From the NCBI RefSeq assembly GCF_018139145.2, contig NC_059480.1, positions 17,112,428-17,176,427 of the forward strand: a stretch of DNA of 64,000 nt, in the 5' to 3' direction. This document shows positions 1-13,224 of this stretch, piece after piece. Origin of the DNA: Gymnogyps californianus. Its lineage: Eukaryota > Chordata > Aves > Accipitriformes > Cathartidae. Each line of letters begins with the position of its first letter. Position 1 is the first letter of the stretch. Made by a program: the position numbers and the translations under genes. The notes beneath the pieces are model-generated. The model did no database searches and had not been told where the DNA came from. It saw only the letters and a list, made by a program, of their open reading frames with translations.

Positions 1-2466
1 AAACCTAGGAGGATGAGGGCAGCCCACCTCTTTGATTTTATCCAACCATAAAAAGCAGTTGTGCTCCAGAACTGCTGGCTTTGGTTTATGTTTTTCTCGG
101 TAGGTATATAATTAGTTGTGGCCATGTCTTCCAAATGGCTGCATGGGGCACAGCATGCTTACACAGCTGAGGAGGAGTTCAGCCCCACGGTTCTTCTGCA
201 CATCAAGAATGCCAAGGCTGGACACCGCTTCAGAGATGACCTTCAGTGGCATAGACTCAGTGCAAGTAGAAGATCAATCAGGTGCAGCTTGTAATTAAAG
301 ATCACCTGCCCTAGGTAAGACTAGGGTTGTTGTTTGGTTTTCATCTTCCAGCTTGCATCATGCACGATTATTCCATCTTTGATCATGCTACTGCTTATAT
401 AAACAACATCATTGGCAAAATTTCTGAATGCTCTGGAGCCTCCTTTCCATTTTCTTGTCTCTTGCTGAATTAAGAGCTATTGGCATGGCACTGGTCTGAC
501 CTTCCATCTGATAGCCAAATTGATGACCTAATGCTGAGAGACTTTATGTTCCAAACCTTTGAGCTGTGCATCCCTTTCGGATGAAAAAACTTTGGTGTAC
601 CACATTCTCAAACAGAGCAGAGACATCTTAGTGATAAAGTATTAGTCTGCAAAACCTGAGCATTTCAGCTTCATAAATACAAGTGCTAAACAAAACTAAA
701 GCTCCACTTCAGGAAGCAATTTCTGAGCTGTGAGGAAAATTAATCACTAGAACAGCTTATTTGGGTAGGTGGTTGACTCACCATTGCTTGAAGTCTTTAA
801 GATAAGATTAGATTTTTTTTTTAAAGTCATGATTCAATTATGTTTCTGAGAGAAACCGAGAGTAGGACATTAGGCAGTATAATGGCAAGGTCCTTTCTGA
901 CCTTGGAGCCTGTGAATCTCCAAGTTCTTTGTTCACCTGTCTACCTTCTTGGGCTATGAGAACTGGGTGAGCTTTGGTCCATCAACCAGCTTCTTGCCAG
1001 TCACAGCTCTGCATTAAGAAAATGACTGTAATCAAATCTCATGCTTCAGGGCTTCAGGCATTTGCCTGAAGGAAGCGGGAAAAAGGTTTCTTGCTCTTGC
1101 CTGCACACGCTAATGGCTAAATACATGTTGTATTTGTTTGGATGTTGCTTCACTTTTAAAACATCAGAGAGCGAACACAAATGGATATGGGCAGAGATGA
1201 AGTCAAACACAGCAGCACAGAAAATGCTCTCTGGTTATCCTCTCTTCAGTTAGTTATTCTTGCTCACACCTCGGATCTGTGCTAGTCATCAACTCTGATG
1301 ACTATCAGTGTTTATAGAGAAGACATTTTGGCTGTGAGGGTGGAGACCATAGAAGGCAGAAGGTACTGATGGAGAACGGGGACTGATATCAACCCCATCT
1401 ACAGGGGCACTGTTTGTTTGATGAGATCATCTTGACCTTCTCATGTAATCAGATCCTTGTCACTGCAAGATCCTTGGTTTATTAGTGAAACTTTGCTCCT
1501 ACCTGTTTTCCAATTAAACCAAACCATAAACCAAACCATGAAAGTTTCTTTCAGCCAGAAATATTTTGGTCCAACCAAAATCTATAGCAAATAGACATAA
1601 GGGGCAATCTAAATGAAGTTTTTAAGAAATGATGAAATAAAGGAAGATAAAGAACACAAAATGAATGGCCTACTGCAGTCTTTAACTCTACAAACTACAG
1701 CAGTTTGTTTCCTAACAACACTATCACCCAAGCCTGGAAGAAACTAAGCATACAGACAAGATGCACCAGATGTACCCAAGGCTCTTTAATGCAGAGTTCA
1801 GAGGGCATATCACCCGTGTTTTATATAAAGGCAAGATATATATTTTACACCTATACATGCCTGAGATAATTCCATTCTATGCCACTTAAAATTAGCTGCT
1901 TATCTTTTTCCAGGCAAGGAAGACGACATGGTTATGAGCCAATCAGTTCAGATTTGTCTTCCTCGTACTTGTTGGACCCAGTTCGGGGCTAACGGGTCCC
2001 CATGTAAAACCAACCTGATTGACTCAAAATGGATTTCCTTTTAATCTATGCCAGCATACAGAAAATGAAAATCCATGCCTTGGGAGAGCAGAATACATTT
2101 ACATTGCCAGTTTTTTTGCAGCTGCAATGAGAAGGGATGGGGCAGGCAGGCAAGACACCACACCGCACCTGAATTCAGCCTGGTAGCCTAGAAGCTGGGG
2201 ACAGATGGTGTGAAAATGAACCAGACACTGAAAAATTCAACTCTATAACCAGAAAGACTGTAAACATACAGCAAGTGAGCATGAGATTTATGCTGACATT
2301 ACAGAGGAATTCCTATGGATGATTACACTTCCAGCCCAAGCATGGAAAGCAAATCCATCAAGAAGAATGTCACTACATTAACAGCACAGCCATCAGGCCT
2401 CCCCATTACTGAACATGGTAAATACAGAAAGGAGCTACAGGCAGATTGATTCAACGTGATGGGGCA
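1..2466 (-). other. LPP intron, 5' portion (runs off the window)
   Basis: This is AT-rich non-coding sequence downstream of the 124-base exon. I looked for the LIM1 exon (paired Cys/His zinc ligands) and did not see it. The only local structure is a perfect 12-base tandem duplication (AAACCAAACCAT twice) at 1516-1539. No gene is supported. Confidence 0.85.
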
Positions 2467-2474
2467 CTGCTCAC
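2467..2474 (-). other. 5' splice site after the 124-base LPP exon
   Basis: TTTG is followed by GTGAGCAG, a near-consensus donor. The split Gly codon (phase 1) fits the known LPP protein, where Gly is followed by the first LIM-domain residues. Confidence 0.85.
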
Positions 2475-2598
2475 CAAAGTAGTCATCAGAAGGAGGATTC
2501 TCCATGTCATACAGCATTTTCTTGGTCAGATGTTCCAGCTCATCCTCAGGCCTGAAGGCAGGAGTGCTTGATGCAGGTCCAGAGCTTGGATACCCACT
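2475..2598 (-). CDS. LPP: LPP internal exon, pre-LIM conserved motif (41 codons plus one base)
   Basis: This 124-base exon continues the LPP frame from the exon ending at 48644. It begins AGT GGG TAT (SGYPSS) directly after a T-rich tract and CAG acceptor. It then encodes FRPEDELEHLTKKMLY and DMENPPSDDYF, and stops one base into a Gly codon at a TTTG/GTGAGC donor. The ELEHLT...DMENPP segment is the short motif that sits directly before LIM1 in LPP; zyxin has a similar ELEQLT...DMEHP segment at the same place. The next exon, not in this window, should supply the last two bases of that Gly codon and open LIM1. Identity rests on near-complete agreement with the known LPP segment, plus matching intron phase with the 675-base exon. 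The translation running past the donor (EQCPITLNQ...) is intronic. Confidence 0.95.
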
Positions 2599-2630
2599 CT
2601 GAAAAAAAAAAGGACAAACAGTCTGTGATG
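2599..2630 (-). other. 3' splice site of the 124-base LPP exon
   Basis: On the minus strand a run of about ten T residues leads into CAG, then exon base 2598. ATCAC at about 2625-2629 is a plausible branch site, with its A about 28 bases upstream. The frame after CAG is the LPP frame. Confidence 0.8.
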
Positions 2631-5204
2631 TGGTATAAAAGCATTCACCCACAGTAAGAGGGTCTATTGGCTGTTCAGTGTTGAACTTCATTCTTTGTCT
2701 TATTTTTGCTTTCTTTAAAACCAAAGGAATTCACGCAAGTAAACATCTCATTTAATGAAAATGGACTCCTAAAAACATCCGGCCAAGTGCTATATATCCT
2801 CCTAGAATGAGAAGTATTCTGTGCCTCATAATTAGGTGTCAACTGGGTAGCACATAACAATAAATAAAGGAGAAAATTATTCCAAGGATAACTTGATACA
2901 AACATTTTCCAACACTGAAAAGGGCTTTGGAAGCATTTCATTTTGGATTTGGCAAAAGCTTCCATCACTTAACCGCGCAATTTAAAAGATGCTAGAACAA
3001 TCATTCCTACAGTGGTGGAGTATATGGACAAAGACAGATAATCCCGGGCTGCTAGTTATGTTCTCTTCTTGTTTCTTTTGACAGAAATCCTGCTGTTAAC
3101 ATTAGTGAGAGCAGGAGCTGGTCCACAGATTTTTAGTACTAGGAATACAAAGATTTTAATATGTGCTTAGAAACTGAGACCTCTTGGCCTTCATATGCTA
3201 ACAGCTGGCATACAGTATTTGCAGTCTGTCTCAGTGAGTCTTCTCCCTGGAAAACAGCAGAAGTAGGGGCATATTTTGAGAAGCACAGAAATAGTCTCAT
3301 GCCTAGAAGTTTCTTAGAAGAAGCTAAGTTTGGTGTCCATAATGAGAAACTTGGTCATTTCAGGATTAAAAAATGCTGACACCAGCTTTCCTTGCATGCA
3401 CTGCTTTCTTGAAAGAATTGCATGCAAAACCTAACTTATTTATGAAATGCAGCATTTCAGTAAAGCAAGTGATTTCATTGATTAATTGCTGCCTTCATCA
3501 AGGATTGGACCTTAGATATGAAACTTATGAGCCTTTGTCTACGAGGAAGCATTTTTCCATGCTCTATACCTACTTAAATGGGAAGAAAATGTAAAATCAC
3601 TGGAGAAACAATACACTGGCCACCTCTATCTAGCTTATTGAGACTACATCTGACATGATGAATCTTTATTAAGCCAGTCATGTTCAACAGAGAACAGCAG
3701 CTTTAAAGCACTGCAAGAGAATTAACTAAATGCTTTCACGCTTTTTTCTTTCAGGCAAGAAGGAGATTTCAAATGAGACATCAATCAATGTAGAGAAGGT
3801 CTCAGAACGGTGCTTAGCAATAATACTTCAATCATCCACTCCCAGAAACCAAACACTTGCATGTTCCTGACCTTGTCATATTTATTTTTCTAGGGCCCAT
3901 ACTAAGCCGTACACCATCACCCCCCTTGCTTGTTGACCTGATCTATCTCACAGGCGCTGCACCCATGAGCACAGCAGATGATTGCATTCCCTGGAAGTGC
4001 TGGATACGCCGTGCACACACTATACGGCAATTGCACCCGCTGCCTGCCCACCAATTGCTCTCTAACAGAGTAGCAGCAGTCCACAAGGGAAGATGGGTGG
4101 CACAGTGCCCTGGAAGAAAGGGCACCTGGAATAAGCCCCAGAGTGGATGAATTTCCCTGGAGGGCTGTGCAAGGTCTATTTGTCATACGTTCAGCCTTCC
4201 TAGCTAAGAATATAGACTGGACCGACCATACAGTCAGGTTTTCCCAGAGATGCTTTCTTTTTCTGCTGGGGGATTTTTTTCTGAGCAACATTCAAGGATT
4301 TTGTGCATTTAGCCAGGATTTCTAGATGCCTAGCAGTTGTTCGGAGGAAGCTGTAGAACATCTGGAAATCCTGAATGTCCACACACAGCTCAGTACACCA
4401 TATTGTACAAATGCAACCACGCTCATGTGTTTGGGTTACCACAACTTATTTTTTCATATGGGGAGACAGGCCTGTATGGTGCACAGGACTTGCATTTCCT
4501 TTCTAAGTCATGTAAGTGCCATCTCTGTGGGATATATCATTTTGGTGGGGATAAGGCCACTCATATGACTAGGAGTTTCAGAGCCAGGGACTTGACCCAG
4601 CACACCCAGACGCCCTTGGCCAGTGCTTTGTGGCTGTTTTTAGAAGGCTAGTTGACAACTATTTCATTAGAAATAATAAATAGCATAACCCTAAAAAAAA
4701 AAGGTTTATTAATAAGCCAATTAAAGGTGCCAAATGTAAAGCATTTAATCTTGGAACAACCTATTTTTTTCCTTTGCTCTCCTGTTCCTAAGAGCTGATC
4801 ATGAATCTCGCCTGAACATATATTTTAACACAGCAAGTGCAGCCAAGGATTTATTAGCTTGAGAAATCAATCTGGCAATTGAGCCTCTTAAAATATTATT
4901 CCATCTATTGTACCTATTTCAGTTTCCATGCAGAAAGGAATGACCATTGCCACCCCATCGACTGAGACTCCTTCCCTAGACTTGCATGGAGAAGACGGTA
5001 TGGCATGAAGCTGATGATGACTCCCATCCCTATATTTCCCCCATTAGTAATTACCAGTGCGGCACGAACATGTGGAAGTGCCATGCTCCAGCCTCTTCTG
5101 CTGGGCTCTGTCCATAGATAATCTGAAACACTGCTTTTATCCTTGGGCCTTATAATATAAATGCACCAAAACAGAAGGCACGAGCTGCTGTCTGTTCACA
5201 GAAA

Positions 5205-5490
5205 AGGGAAGCGAGATGTACGGAGCTGACGCGATCTGCCCATCGTCACACGTGGGCTCTAAGGCAAAGATAAAACCTGCAGCTGCGCTGCTGCGAGCCC
5301 CACGTCTTGAGCCTCGCACACAGCCTGCCGACGCCAGACTCAGCGTTGCAGACCTACACTGGCCACTCTCCGGCCCAAAGCCACCACATCTGCAGGCCAC
5401 CACCAGCCAGGCTTCGGCAGGGCATCCTAGGCAGGTGGTGTGTGAAGCCTCTCCCTCTCTTCCACGCTGGCTTCCCACACCTCCCGATCA
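5205..5490. other. GC- and CpG-enriched patch in the intron
   Basis: Within AT-rich flanks this stretch has about a dozen CpG dinucleotides and frequent GC-rich words. Open frames run on both strands, as expected from GC richness, but no protein is recognisable. It could be a regulatory island, an eroded insert or ordinary compositional noise. Confidence 0.35.
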
Positions 5491-8053
5491 GGGGGGCCCA
5501 CTCATGCGTGCTTCAGTAAGGGCTTGGGCTGTGCCATTTAAAATGAAATACTAAGATCTACAGATTTTCAGTTCTGTCTGACTTTCTCTGGTTTTGGAGG
5601 CCACATTGCTTCATAAACACAATGAACAGGTTGCTCTCGTATTTTATCTACATTGCACTTTTCCAAATCAGGCAGGTTCCTTATCCAGTACCCAATGTCA
5701 GCAAAAATAACAAATACCAACCACAATGTTATGAGATGCTTTAACTTATTTCGACTAAAATGCTGTGCCTTTTTGACCAACATTTAAGCAGTGCTAGGCA
5801 CATCTTCTTCCTCCTTTCATGGCACACGCTGACTATGTGCCTCCAGGAAAATGCATTTCATGCATATGAACATGCTGTTGAGTTTGCTGGGACACGCACG
5901 CACACAAACGTAGAGAAAAGTGTATCCTTAGTCCAATCTAAAATTCTTGTTTCAGCAAAACAGTTTCCTTCCTCCTCCTTTGTTAGGTCAGGGTAAAAAT
6001 ATAACTCTGGTTTTCCTTACAAAACAGAGTTGTGGTGTTGTTTATTAAACTTCCTCTATTTTCTCCTGATCTGTACAATGATCAAGGCTGTCTAGAAATC
6101 CAATTTGCTGTCTAATCTACCACAGTTATCTTCATGCATTCTCTTTTCTCTATGATGCCTCAATGCACACAAATATATACTTCCTGAGCTAGACACAGCT
6201 CAAAGGCGGGGTCTGTGCTGAATTGCAACACGGCCTCCCAAATTCCCTGAGCACCACTCTGTCTGGCTAACCACAGCAACATCAGGGATGATAAACTGAC
6301 CCATGAAAATGGAAAAGACCCTTGGTCAGCAAAAAGCCAGCAGGAGGGACCATGCTTTGGGAGCAGGAGCACCTGAGTCCAACCTTTGCTACTGCCATCA
6401 AATACCGAGCAACCTCAGGGAAGAGCATGATGATTGCAGTTGCATGTGCAGATGCAAATGCATTCATGAATAAACACTGTCCTGCATGCTTAGTTAATAG
6501 GATGTTTAGGAAAATGCCGGCATTCCCAGGGTTAAACCCCATGGCAGAAAATATCTTCATGCTACAAATGAAAGGAAGTGAGTTAATCGCTTGTGCCACT
6601 CTCAAAGCGCTGCAACATCTGGCTCATCTTCCTCATTAAAGTTCAGTTCCTAAAAAGCCAGGTCAAAAGAAGCAGTCGCGTGGAATCACTGCATAATTAT
6701 TTTGGTACACGAAGTTGATACTTGTTTCAGTGCTTCTCTGTGCGTGTTTTCTACTCCAGACCTCACTGGTAATCAGCTGTCTCTGATGTAATGGCTGCCC
6801 AGAAAAGGGAGCTCTGCAGTTAGTGTGGTACATTCGCCAACATGAACCTTCCCCACCCACGTATAAATTTTTACCTGAATGGGTAAAAACCACAGCGCAC
6901 AATCTGCAAAGACATCTGAAGATGATGCTGTGATGAATGCACCATCATTCAGAGTGCACTGTATGTGGTCATTTTTCTTGCCCATTTGCAAATGTTGTAG
7001 AAGAAGCTTCTTCTCTCTGAGAGAAAATAACTTCAATTATGTGTTCCCAATCACAGAAACGTGGAAATTATCTTCTTTTCAGAAGGTAGAATTAGCCCAA
7101 TTTGGAATTGAAAGGCAGCCAGAAACATCTTTCACTGATACTTACTTTCTCTTTCATTTTTTTCTTCTTGTTCATCTGCATAAAGTTAGCACTTTCACTT
7201 CACTCACCAAAACTGATCATCAGTTAAATAAACAGTTAAATAGCTTGCAGCACATTTTTTATTCAATGGCTTGACAAAGACCATACTTTTTCATTTAAGT
7301 TATTGACTGTCCAAAACAATCACAAACTTTCAGACCAAAAAATCCAGCATGGTGCCACATCTCTCACGAGTCAAGCTCCCAAAGAAAAATCAAGATTGCC
7401 TGCAGCTGTAATTCAGTTTATAATTAAGGCCAACTGATCTCTCTTACAGAGGAGATGCACTGGAAAAAAATATTTTAGTTCTTGATTTATTTTCCCAGTG
7501 AGAAGTTACAGCTGCCAGAGTACATACAGATTCCTGAAAAGACAATTCTGCCTGGATTCCCTGCGACACGCATGTTCCTGGATTTACCCCTGGTTGGAGA
7601 ATAATTCATCGAGATCCTTTGAAGAAGCTGCCCTGCGTGAGGACATACCCACCGACAGCCAGTGACCTCCTGCCCATACCAGCAGCCCGAAATCACAAGT
7701 CTTTGGGCAGGCAGGAGCGAGGTCTTCTCTGGGACGTGCTGGAGTGGGACAAGCCACCAGTTCCCTTGCTGCCTATCTGCCCTGCCACCGCTTCCCGCAG
7801 CAAACCAGCAATCCAGAACGGGCAGCTATGGCAGCAGAGCCCTCATTTGTTAAACACTGGCTTGCTTTGAAATAGGACAGTTTTGTAACTACTTCAAAGC
7901 TCTAGAGGATACTTTTCTTTATTTTTAAACTTCATTATTGTAACTGTATCCTCACTTAGCTATCCATGCGCATTCCCAGTCCTATTCTAATCCTGCTAAG
8001 CTCTTAGTTTCAACAATCTCTTGTGACAGTAAGTTACACAGAATTTGAGCAAC

Positions 8054-8076
8054 AATAATAATAATAATAATAATAA
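8054..8076. repeat. (AAT)n microsatellite
   Basis: There are seven to eight uninterrupted AAT units in + strand reading, followed by an A-rich run. Confidence 0.95.
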
Positions 8077-8339
8077 AAATATTTTTCTCTGTTTTAACTT
8101 CACAGCCTGCAATTTTGCCTAAATATCTCTTTTTCTTACAGTGTGAAACTGGGATGCAGACAGGTGGAAGAGGAGGTATCTTGTCTGGTAGTTTTAAAAG
8201 CAAGACAATAGAGCCAGAATGCAAAATCATTAAATAGCTGAGAAGTTCCCAGGGCTTCTGAAAATCAAGCTGCTCATACAGATGTTTGTTTCGACTCTCT
8301 GGAGCCCAGCTTTTAGCTTATAGTAATGAAAACAAAATC

Positions 8340-8480
8340 TTGGTCTCTGTGTATTGATACTGAATTCGATAGGATCACTGACATGCACCCTAATTACTCT
8401 GTAAAATGGGTTTAACAATATTTCTTTCTTAATTAATCAGTGCCTGCAAAGCTCTCCAAGCTTCTGCGATGTAAGTGACT
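8340..8480 (+). repeat. Degraded MIR-like SINE fragment
   Basis: The words CTGTAAAATGGG and, about 50 bases later, CAAAGCTCTCCAAGCTTCTG occur in the order found in the 3' half of MIR-type amniote SINEs (CTGTAAAATGGG..., AAAGCGCTTTGAG...). Divergence is high, so the borders are approximate. Confidence 0.45.
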
Positions 8481-9483
8481 ACACAGTGACAGTGTTTTAT
8501 TAATCATCAAGCACAGTAATAAATGAACATGACTGTTTTGTCCTTGGATTGTTTGTATTCTATTATATGGAAGCAGATTAAGTAGCTTTTCTTGCTATTC
8601 TTCACGTTCTGACTAATGTTTTGAATCTGGAAGGGCTGGTTATTTTTGCTAGGTGTTATAAAAGTTGGATAATCTGTAAAGACTGCTATCTGCTGCTTGC
8701 TTCTGTATTGAGCACGACTGTGTTAAATGACAGCTTCCACTTCTATTATGGAGAGTCGTTGTTTCTGCTGGACATTATGGTTTGTTTATATATTCAGGGT
8801 TAACAGATGAGCTAAATTCTTATGGAGCAACATTGGCCATTTCTTATTAGAAAAAGCAAACCAAACAGATCTCCAAGTAATAAATTTTTTACATGTTATC
8901 TCAGAAAACAGTAGATTTAAACTACATTTCAAATAAGAACACCTATAAAATACTACATTTTGATCTTCTATTGGTGCTTAAATGTACATACAGAAACAAG
9001 TGCAGCAGTGCCTGATCTTGCCTGGGGCCTCTTGGCCCTATCATTACACAAATACGCTTTACTTGTCAAGGCTTATCTCATATGAAAAGGGGAGCAGGCT
9101 GTTTTGTTTGGTGTTTTCCTATTAACCCCACTTACTTTGGTAACACATTTTAGGCACTTTTTAAAAAAGCCAGGAACTCAAGGCACAAGCTGGATGGTAC
9201 TACTGAGAGGGAGAACGAGGCATCACCATTATACTAATATACGGATAAAGAGATTGCATCATTTTATCCCTATGTTTTTGGCTGGAAGAGCTTGGTCTGC
9301 TTCATAAAATTACATCAGGAGGTCCTATGCTTACTCGTCTATTTGTTTCAAGATTGAAGGCTCTATTCTGCTCTAAGCTGCTGCCTTGCCACATCTCTCT
9401 GCACTCAGTCAAGCACTCTCTTACTCCCATGTGTCATCACCAGTGGTAAAGACCCTATAGGCTGCTTATCAACTCTCCTCCTC

Positions 9484-9505
9484 TTATGACATTATTATGT
9501 CATAA
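9484..9505. repeat. Short perfect hairpin
   Basis: The arms TTATGACAT and ATGTCATAA are perfect inverted copies separated by TATT. Nothing nearby suggests a structured RNA gene. Confidence 0.6.
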
Positions 9506-10832
9506 TATTGTAGGCTTCCAGGGCTGCCTTCAAAGCATTAATTAATTAAGCATTATATTTACTGCTATCAGCAGGTCAAAATCTGCATTTCAGAGTAGGA
9601 GCCATAAGCATCCATAGGAGATGACAGTTTCAAAGCCTTAGTCCCATACTGCACAGGGAAGTGCTGTAGAAGGGTTTGAATTTGCTTCTTGTCATCTTGC
9701 CTATACATCTCGGGGTACATAGTGCCACCTAGGGCTTCTTGCCTGGGGAGATGATGAGCCTCAAGAGCTGTACAGAGCTCCCTTGTGTAAATCCAAGGTA
9801 GCACTACTGAAAGACATCGAGCTGTGGGGGACTCTGGTCACAGCAAGTGGCACTCCAAAGCGGGGCTCACGGTCTCCCCACCAACCGAGCCGTATCCCCA
9901 TCTTATAGGACAAGCACAGGGGCACACCTAATAAAAATGGGAATGCCCCAATATTCATACTGATGAAAAGAGATGTGTTTGCTCACACAGTACACAAATA
10001 GCCCAGACGATTCATTGCCACAATAAAACGATCAGAAAAAAGTACCCTCCTTCCAAAACCTACCCTTCCAGAAGTAGCCCTAAACCACAAGGAAATAATT
10101 GAGCTTTGTCCTTTCTTAAGTTTTTTATTTGCAAAGCACTTCATAAAGGCAGAGCTCAACCGTTTTCACAGACGATGAAAAATCACACCGCATGACAGGC
10201 TTACACACCTCTCTGCTGCAGTGCCGTCTCTGGCGGACCACAGGGACGAGGGAGCTCACCACCATTCACCATGCGGTGCTGGGGGCTGGGCTGGGTGTTT
10301 GTGCAATGAGCACCACCTGCCCTGCGGTTCAGGTTCGTCGCCTATTGAAAAAATAGGCTGTCCCAGCTGCAGTGCCTTATCAGGTAACAAAAACAGAAGT
10401 GCTGGGGCATCACTCGTTTCAAAAGAAAAATAAATCTCACAATTTTAATGGCACTAATTTTGCATGTGAAACTTGCATTCATACTGTATTAACAGTTTAA
10501 ATATAGCTTTCTTGCCAGATGCCTGAATATGCTAGAAAAGATACTTAAAATATGCAAATTGGGTTTCTGTTTTAATACACAAAGAAACTTAAAATCACAT
10601 CACTTTCCATCACCAAGACAGGTTTCAATCTAAGCTTTTTTCATGTGAAAACTATAACAGCAAACAAATGGTTAACCAAATGTGTTTAACTCACTATCTG
10701 TAGTCTCACTTTTAGTCAACTGTGACATGGGCCATTACACTTCCCAGGACACCAGTGACTTAAATGAAGACTACACATTTTGCTTAACATTAAAAGATTA
10801 TATATATAAATTACAGTAAAAAAAGCTTCTCA

Positions 10833-11073
10833 GACTGGAGCGGGTGCTTGGTTCAGCATCCATAGCATTGGAGGGCAGGATTCCTGAGTTTTATCCTCAG
10901 CAATATTCTTAACCAGTCTGATCCTGCACCCTGCTGTTATAAATGGTGTTCATAACGCTTGGCTGTCTCAACAGAGTTTGAGAATCTCAATGAACTCTTG
11001 ATTACAAAATGCTTCGAGATCCTTGAATGAAAGATGCTGAATGAGTACAAATTATGACTATTATTAATTATCT
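10833..11073 (+). repeat. Degraded MIR-like SINE, nearly full length
   Basis: The order of words follows an amniote MIR-type SINE. A head with GGCAGGATTCCTGAGTTTTA resembles the 'ggattcctgggttcta' segment. The tail has AAATGCTTCGAGATCCTTG and GAATGAAAGATGCTGAATGA, resembling 'aagcgctttgagatccttggatgaaaggcgct', and ends in ATTATTAATTAT. The middle is poorly matched. Confidence 0.5.
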
Positions 11074-13224
11074 TTAGTAGCCAAAATTGTGCCTTCTTCC
11101 ACTCACATGTGCCTATGTTTTGTCTTTTAAGATTATAACATCTTCAAAACAAACACTGGCCTCTCAACATGACCCTCAGTGGTCTTGTTGTATAAATAAA
11201 AGTGATAAGAATAATATTAGCGAAAACAATAGTGTGGCAAAAGCAAATTACATTCCTGCTGGACTCAGAAATTTCTTCCTTATCTCGGGACTGGAAGATT
11301 TCTCCATCTTACTCATGTTCTGATCCCAGAATCACCTGTTCTCTTTTCCTCATGTGTAGCTGCTTTTGCTCTAAGAGCTTTGCTGTTTTTCTGTTAGCTT
11401 TGCACAGGCCAAGTTTCTTGAAGTGGTTACTGGGGGGTCCCAACCCCTTTTAACAAAATGAGTACAAGTTCCTTTGGAAAGCGGATGGGGAGCTCCGAAC
11501 ACGTCAGAGAGTGTAAGCGCTGAGTATGATCCTTCATTTGACTTTCAGTCTCTCAGGTGACTGAGTCAGGGGAAAGGAGGCAGAAAGTTAACAGACAGTC
11601 CAGACATCTGAATTCTGCCCAGGCCATCTACTGTGCTCGCCCCTCACCTGCGGCATGCTTCAAGGATGACAAAAAATATTCAAAATGACACCTTTTCTAG
11701 TGATGCAAGAGAAAAGAGAATTTGCAAATAATAACGAGAAGATTGCTACTCTTCAAAGTCAGAGGGAGAGCTCATTTGCTTGCACCTCAAGGACTTGTGG
11801 TGAAAGATTGTAGAGAAGAGTATTAAAAGGGTACTGACACAGCTCAAGACAATATGTAAGCAGTAAAGATCAGAGTTCATCCTCTGATTTCTGCCTCAAT
11901 TAGAGTGTCTCTATATTTTATACCATCTATATGGATGGTTTTGTTGCTGAATTGCTTTATACACTTTTAAGAGACTGAAGCTTTCCTGCGTTTAAAACAA
12001 TTAATTCTCTTTATGAAGAGCCCTCTGCAGGTATCTCTAGGTCACCTGAATCTCAGCTCAGCCATCTAACATCATGTCAAGTACCATTTGCAAAGACGTG
12101 TTATTTAATTCATGAGGAGCAATCGGCTGGACCGTCAGTGTTGAGGCTCACAGCAGCTCGCCCGTACCACTTCTACCAGCAAGCCCTGGCCTCTCTGTTA
12201 TCTCCAGCCCAAGCCAGGACAATGGCTTCTTCACAAAATTACCAGACTGGAGTTGATCATAATGACTGGTGGTTAAAAACTTAAAAATCCCTCTCACCTT
12301 TTGTGAAATGGAGGCGTCCACCAAAAGTGGGCAGTTTGCTTGCAGACCTAATGCCACCTACCCACATTAGAGTCTGGGAAAGTGTTTGGCAGCAAGCTCG
12401 CAGTGCAGCCCGCATCCACAAGGCATTAGCTGTACTTGCGGGTGCTACTGTGATGCTGAGCACTGTCAGGCAGAGGATATGACACATTGGCAGTAAGGAA
12501 AAAGGTGGTGAAATTAAACAGTGCCATGAGGAGCAGAGGGAGTAATACACAAGAAAAGAAGGAGGAGAGAGCGAAGGGCTGCAGCCCCCAGTGAACATCA
12601 TCTTGATAGCCTAAGCACTGCTGCTTTAGAAGAGACTTGTACATGTTTCACTATCAATTACCTCAGGATAATCAGAAATAATATTTTCAGAACAAAGCAG
12701 TGCCAAATTCTATACTGCACTTGGGGGAAAAAGGCCAGGGTAAATGCCCGTCATCTAGATTATCATTTATTTCACCCAATGTACTTATGAAAATGATCTC
12801 TCATTTGGCTCACAGCAGTAGAAATTTCTCAACAAAGTCATAATTCTCCTGTAATACAGTCCAGGGCAGTTAAATATTACTCAGATAAAAGCTCCAAGTG
12901 TCCCTTGAAACACTGTCCCTGCTCAGGAATTTCCCACAATCAGAGGAAGGTGGGAGCTGAGAAAAGGGCAGCAAGAGATGAGGAATGATTTTCCCTCAGA
13001 GAGAACCACAGGCTGAGGACCCAGCACGTCCCACCTGGTGGCCAAATCATGGCAGGGAGGCAAAGAAGCAGGGGTTATGGGCTATTGAAAAATGCTGCAG
13101 GAAGTTTCACCATGGCTATTCAACATTCAAAGGGTCTCAACCTTCTCCTTGCAACCTGCTGGAACAGGACTGAAGATCCGAGTTGGCTGTGCTCCTCACG
13201 GCTGTTGCAGATGCTACTCATCCT

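Larger units (their letters stand above)
2631..10832 (-). other. LPP large intron, part 1: non-coding
   Basis: The 46,045-base intron runs from 48643 to 2599 on the minus strand, and this is its 3' end. It holds an (AAT)n tract, one MIR-like fragment, a hairpin at 9484-9505 and a CpG-richer patch near 5.2-5.5 kb. The short open frames on both strands show no recognisable domain or exon borders, and I regard them as chance. Confidence 0.85.

Noticed and set aside
1..2474. Search for the LPP LIM1 exon
   Set aside because: No Cys-x2-Cys type frame on the minus strand was seen, so the exon lies beyond the window.
5568..5783. 71-codon minus-strand frame with a hydrophobic segment (LITLWLVFVIFADIGYWI)
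   Set aside because: It looks like a small single-pass membrane protein, but I could not match it to mitochondrial or other small membrane proteins I know. There is no exon border or promoter support. A protein search would settle it.
6345..6425. Possible further MIR head (GGAGCAGGAGCACCTGAGTC, CGAGCAACCTCAGGGAA)
   Set aside because: Matches are few and unordered enough that I would not annotate it without a consensus search.
10248..10268. GGGAGCTCACC resembling the start of miR-28
   Set aside because: Only about nine bases match and no complementary arm is visible nearby.
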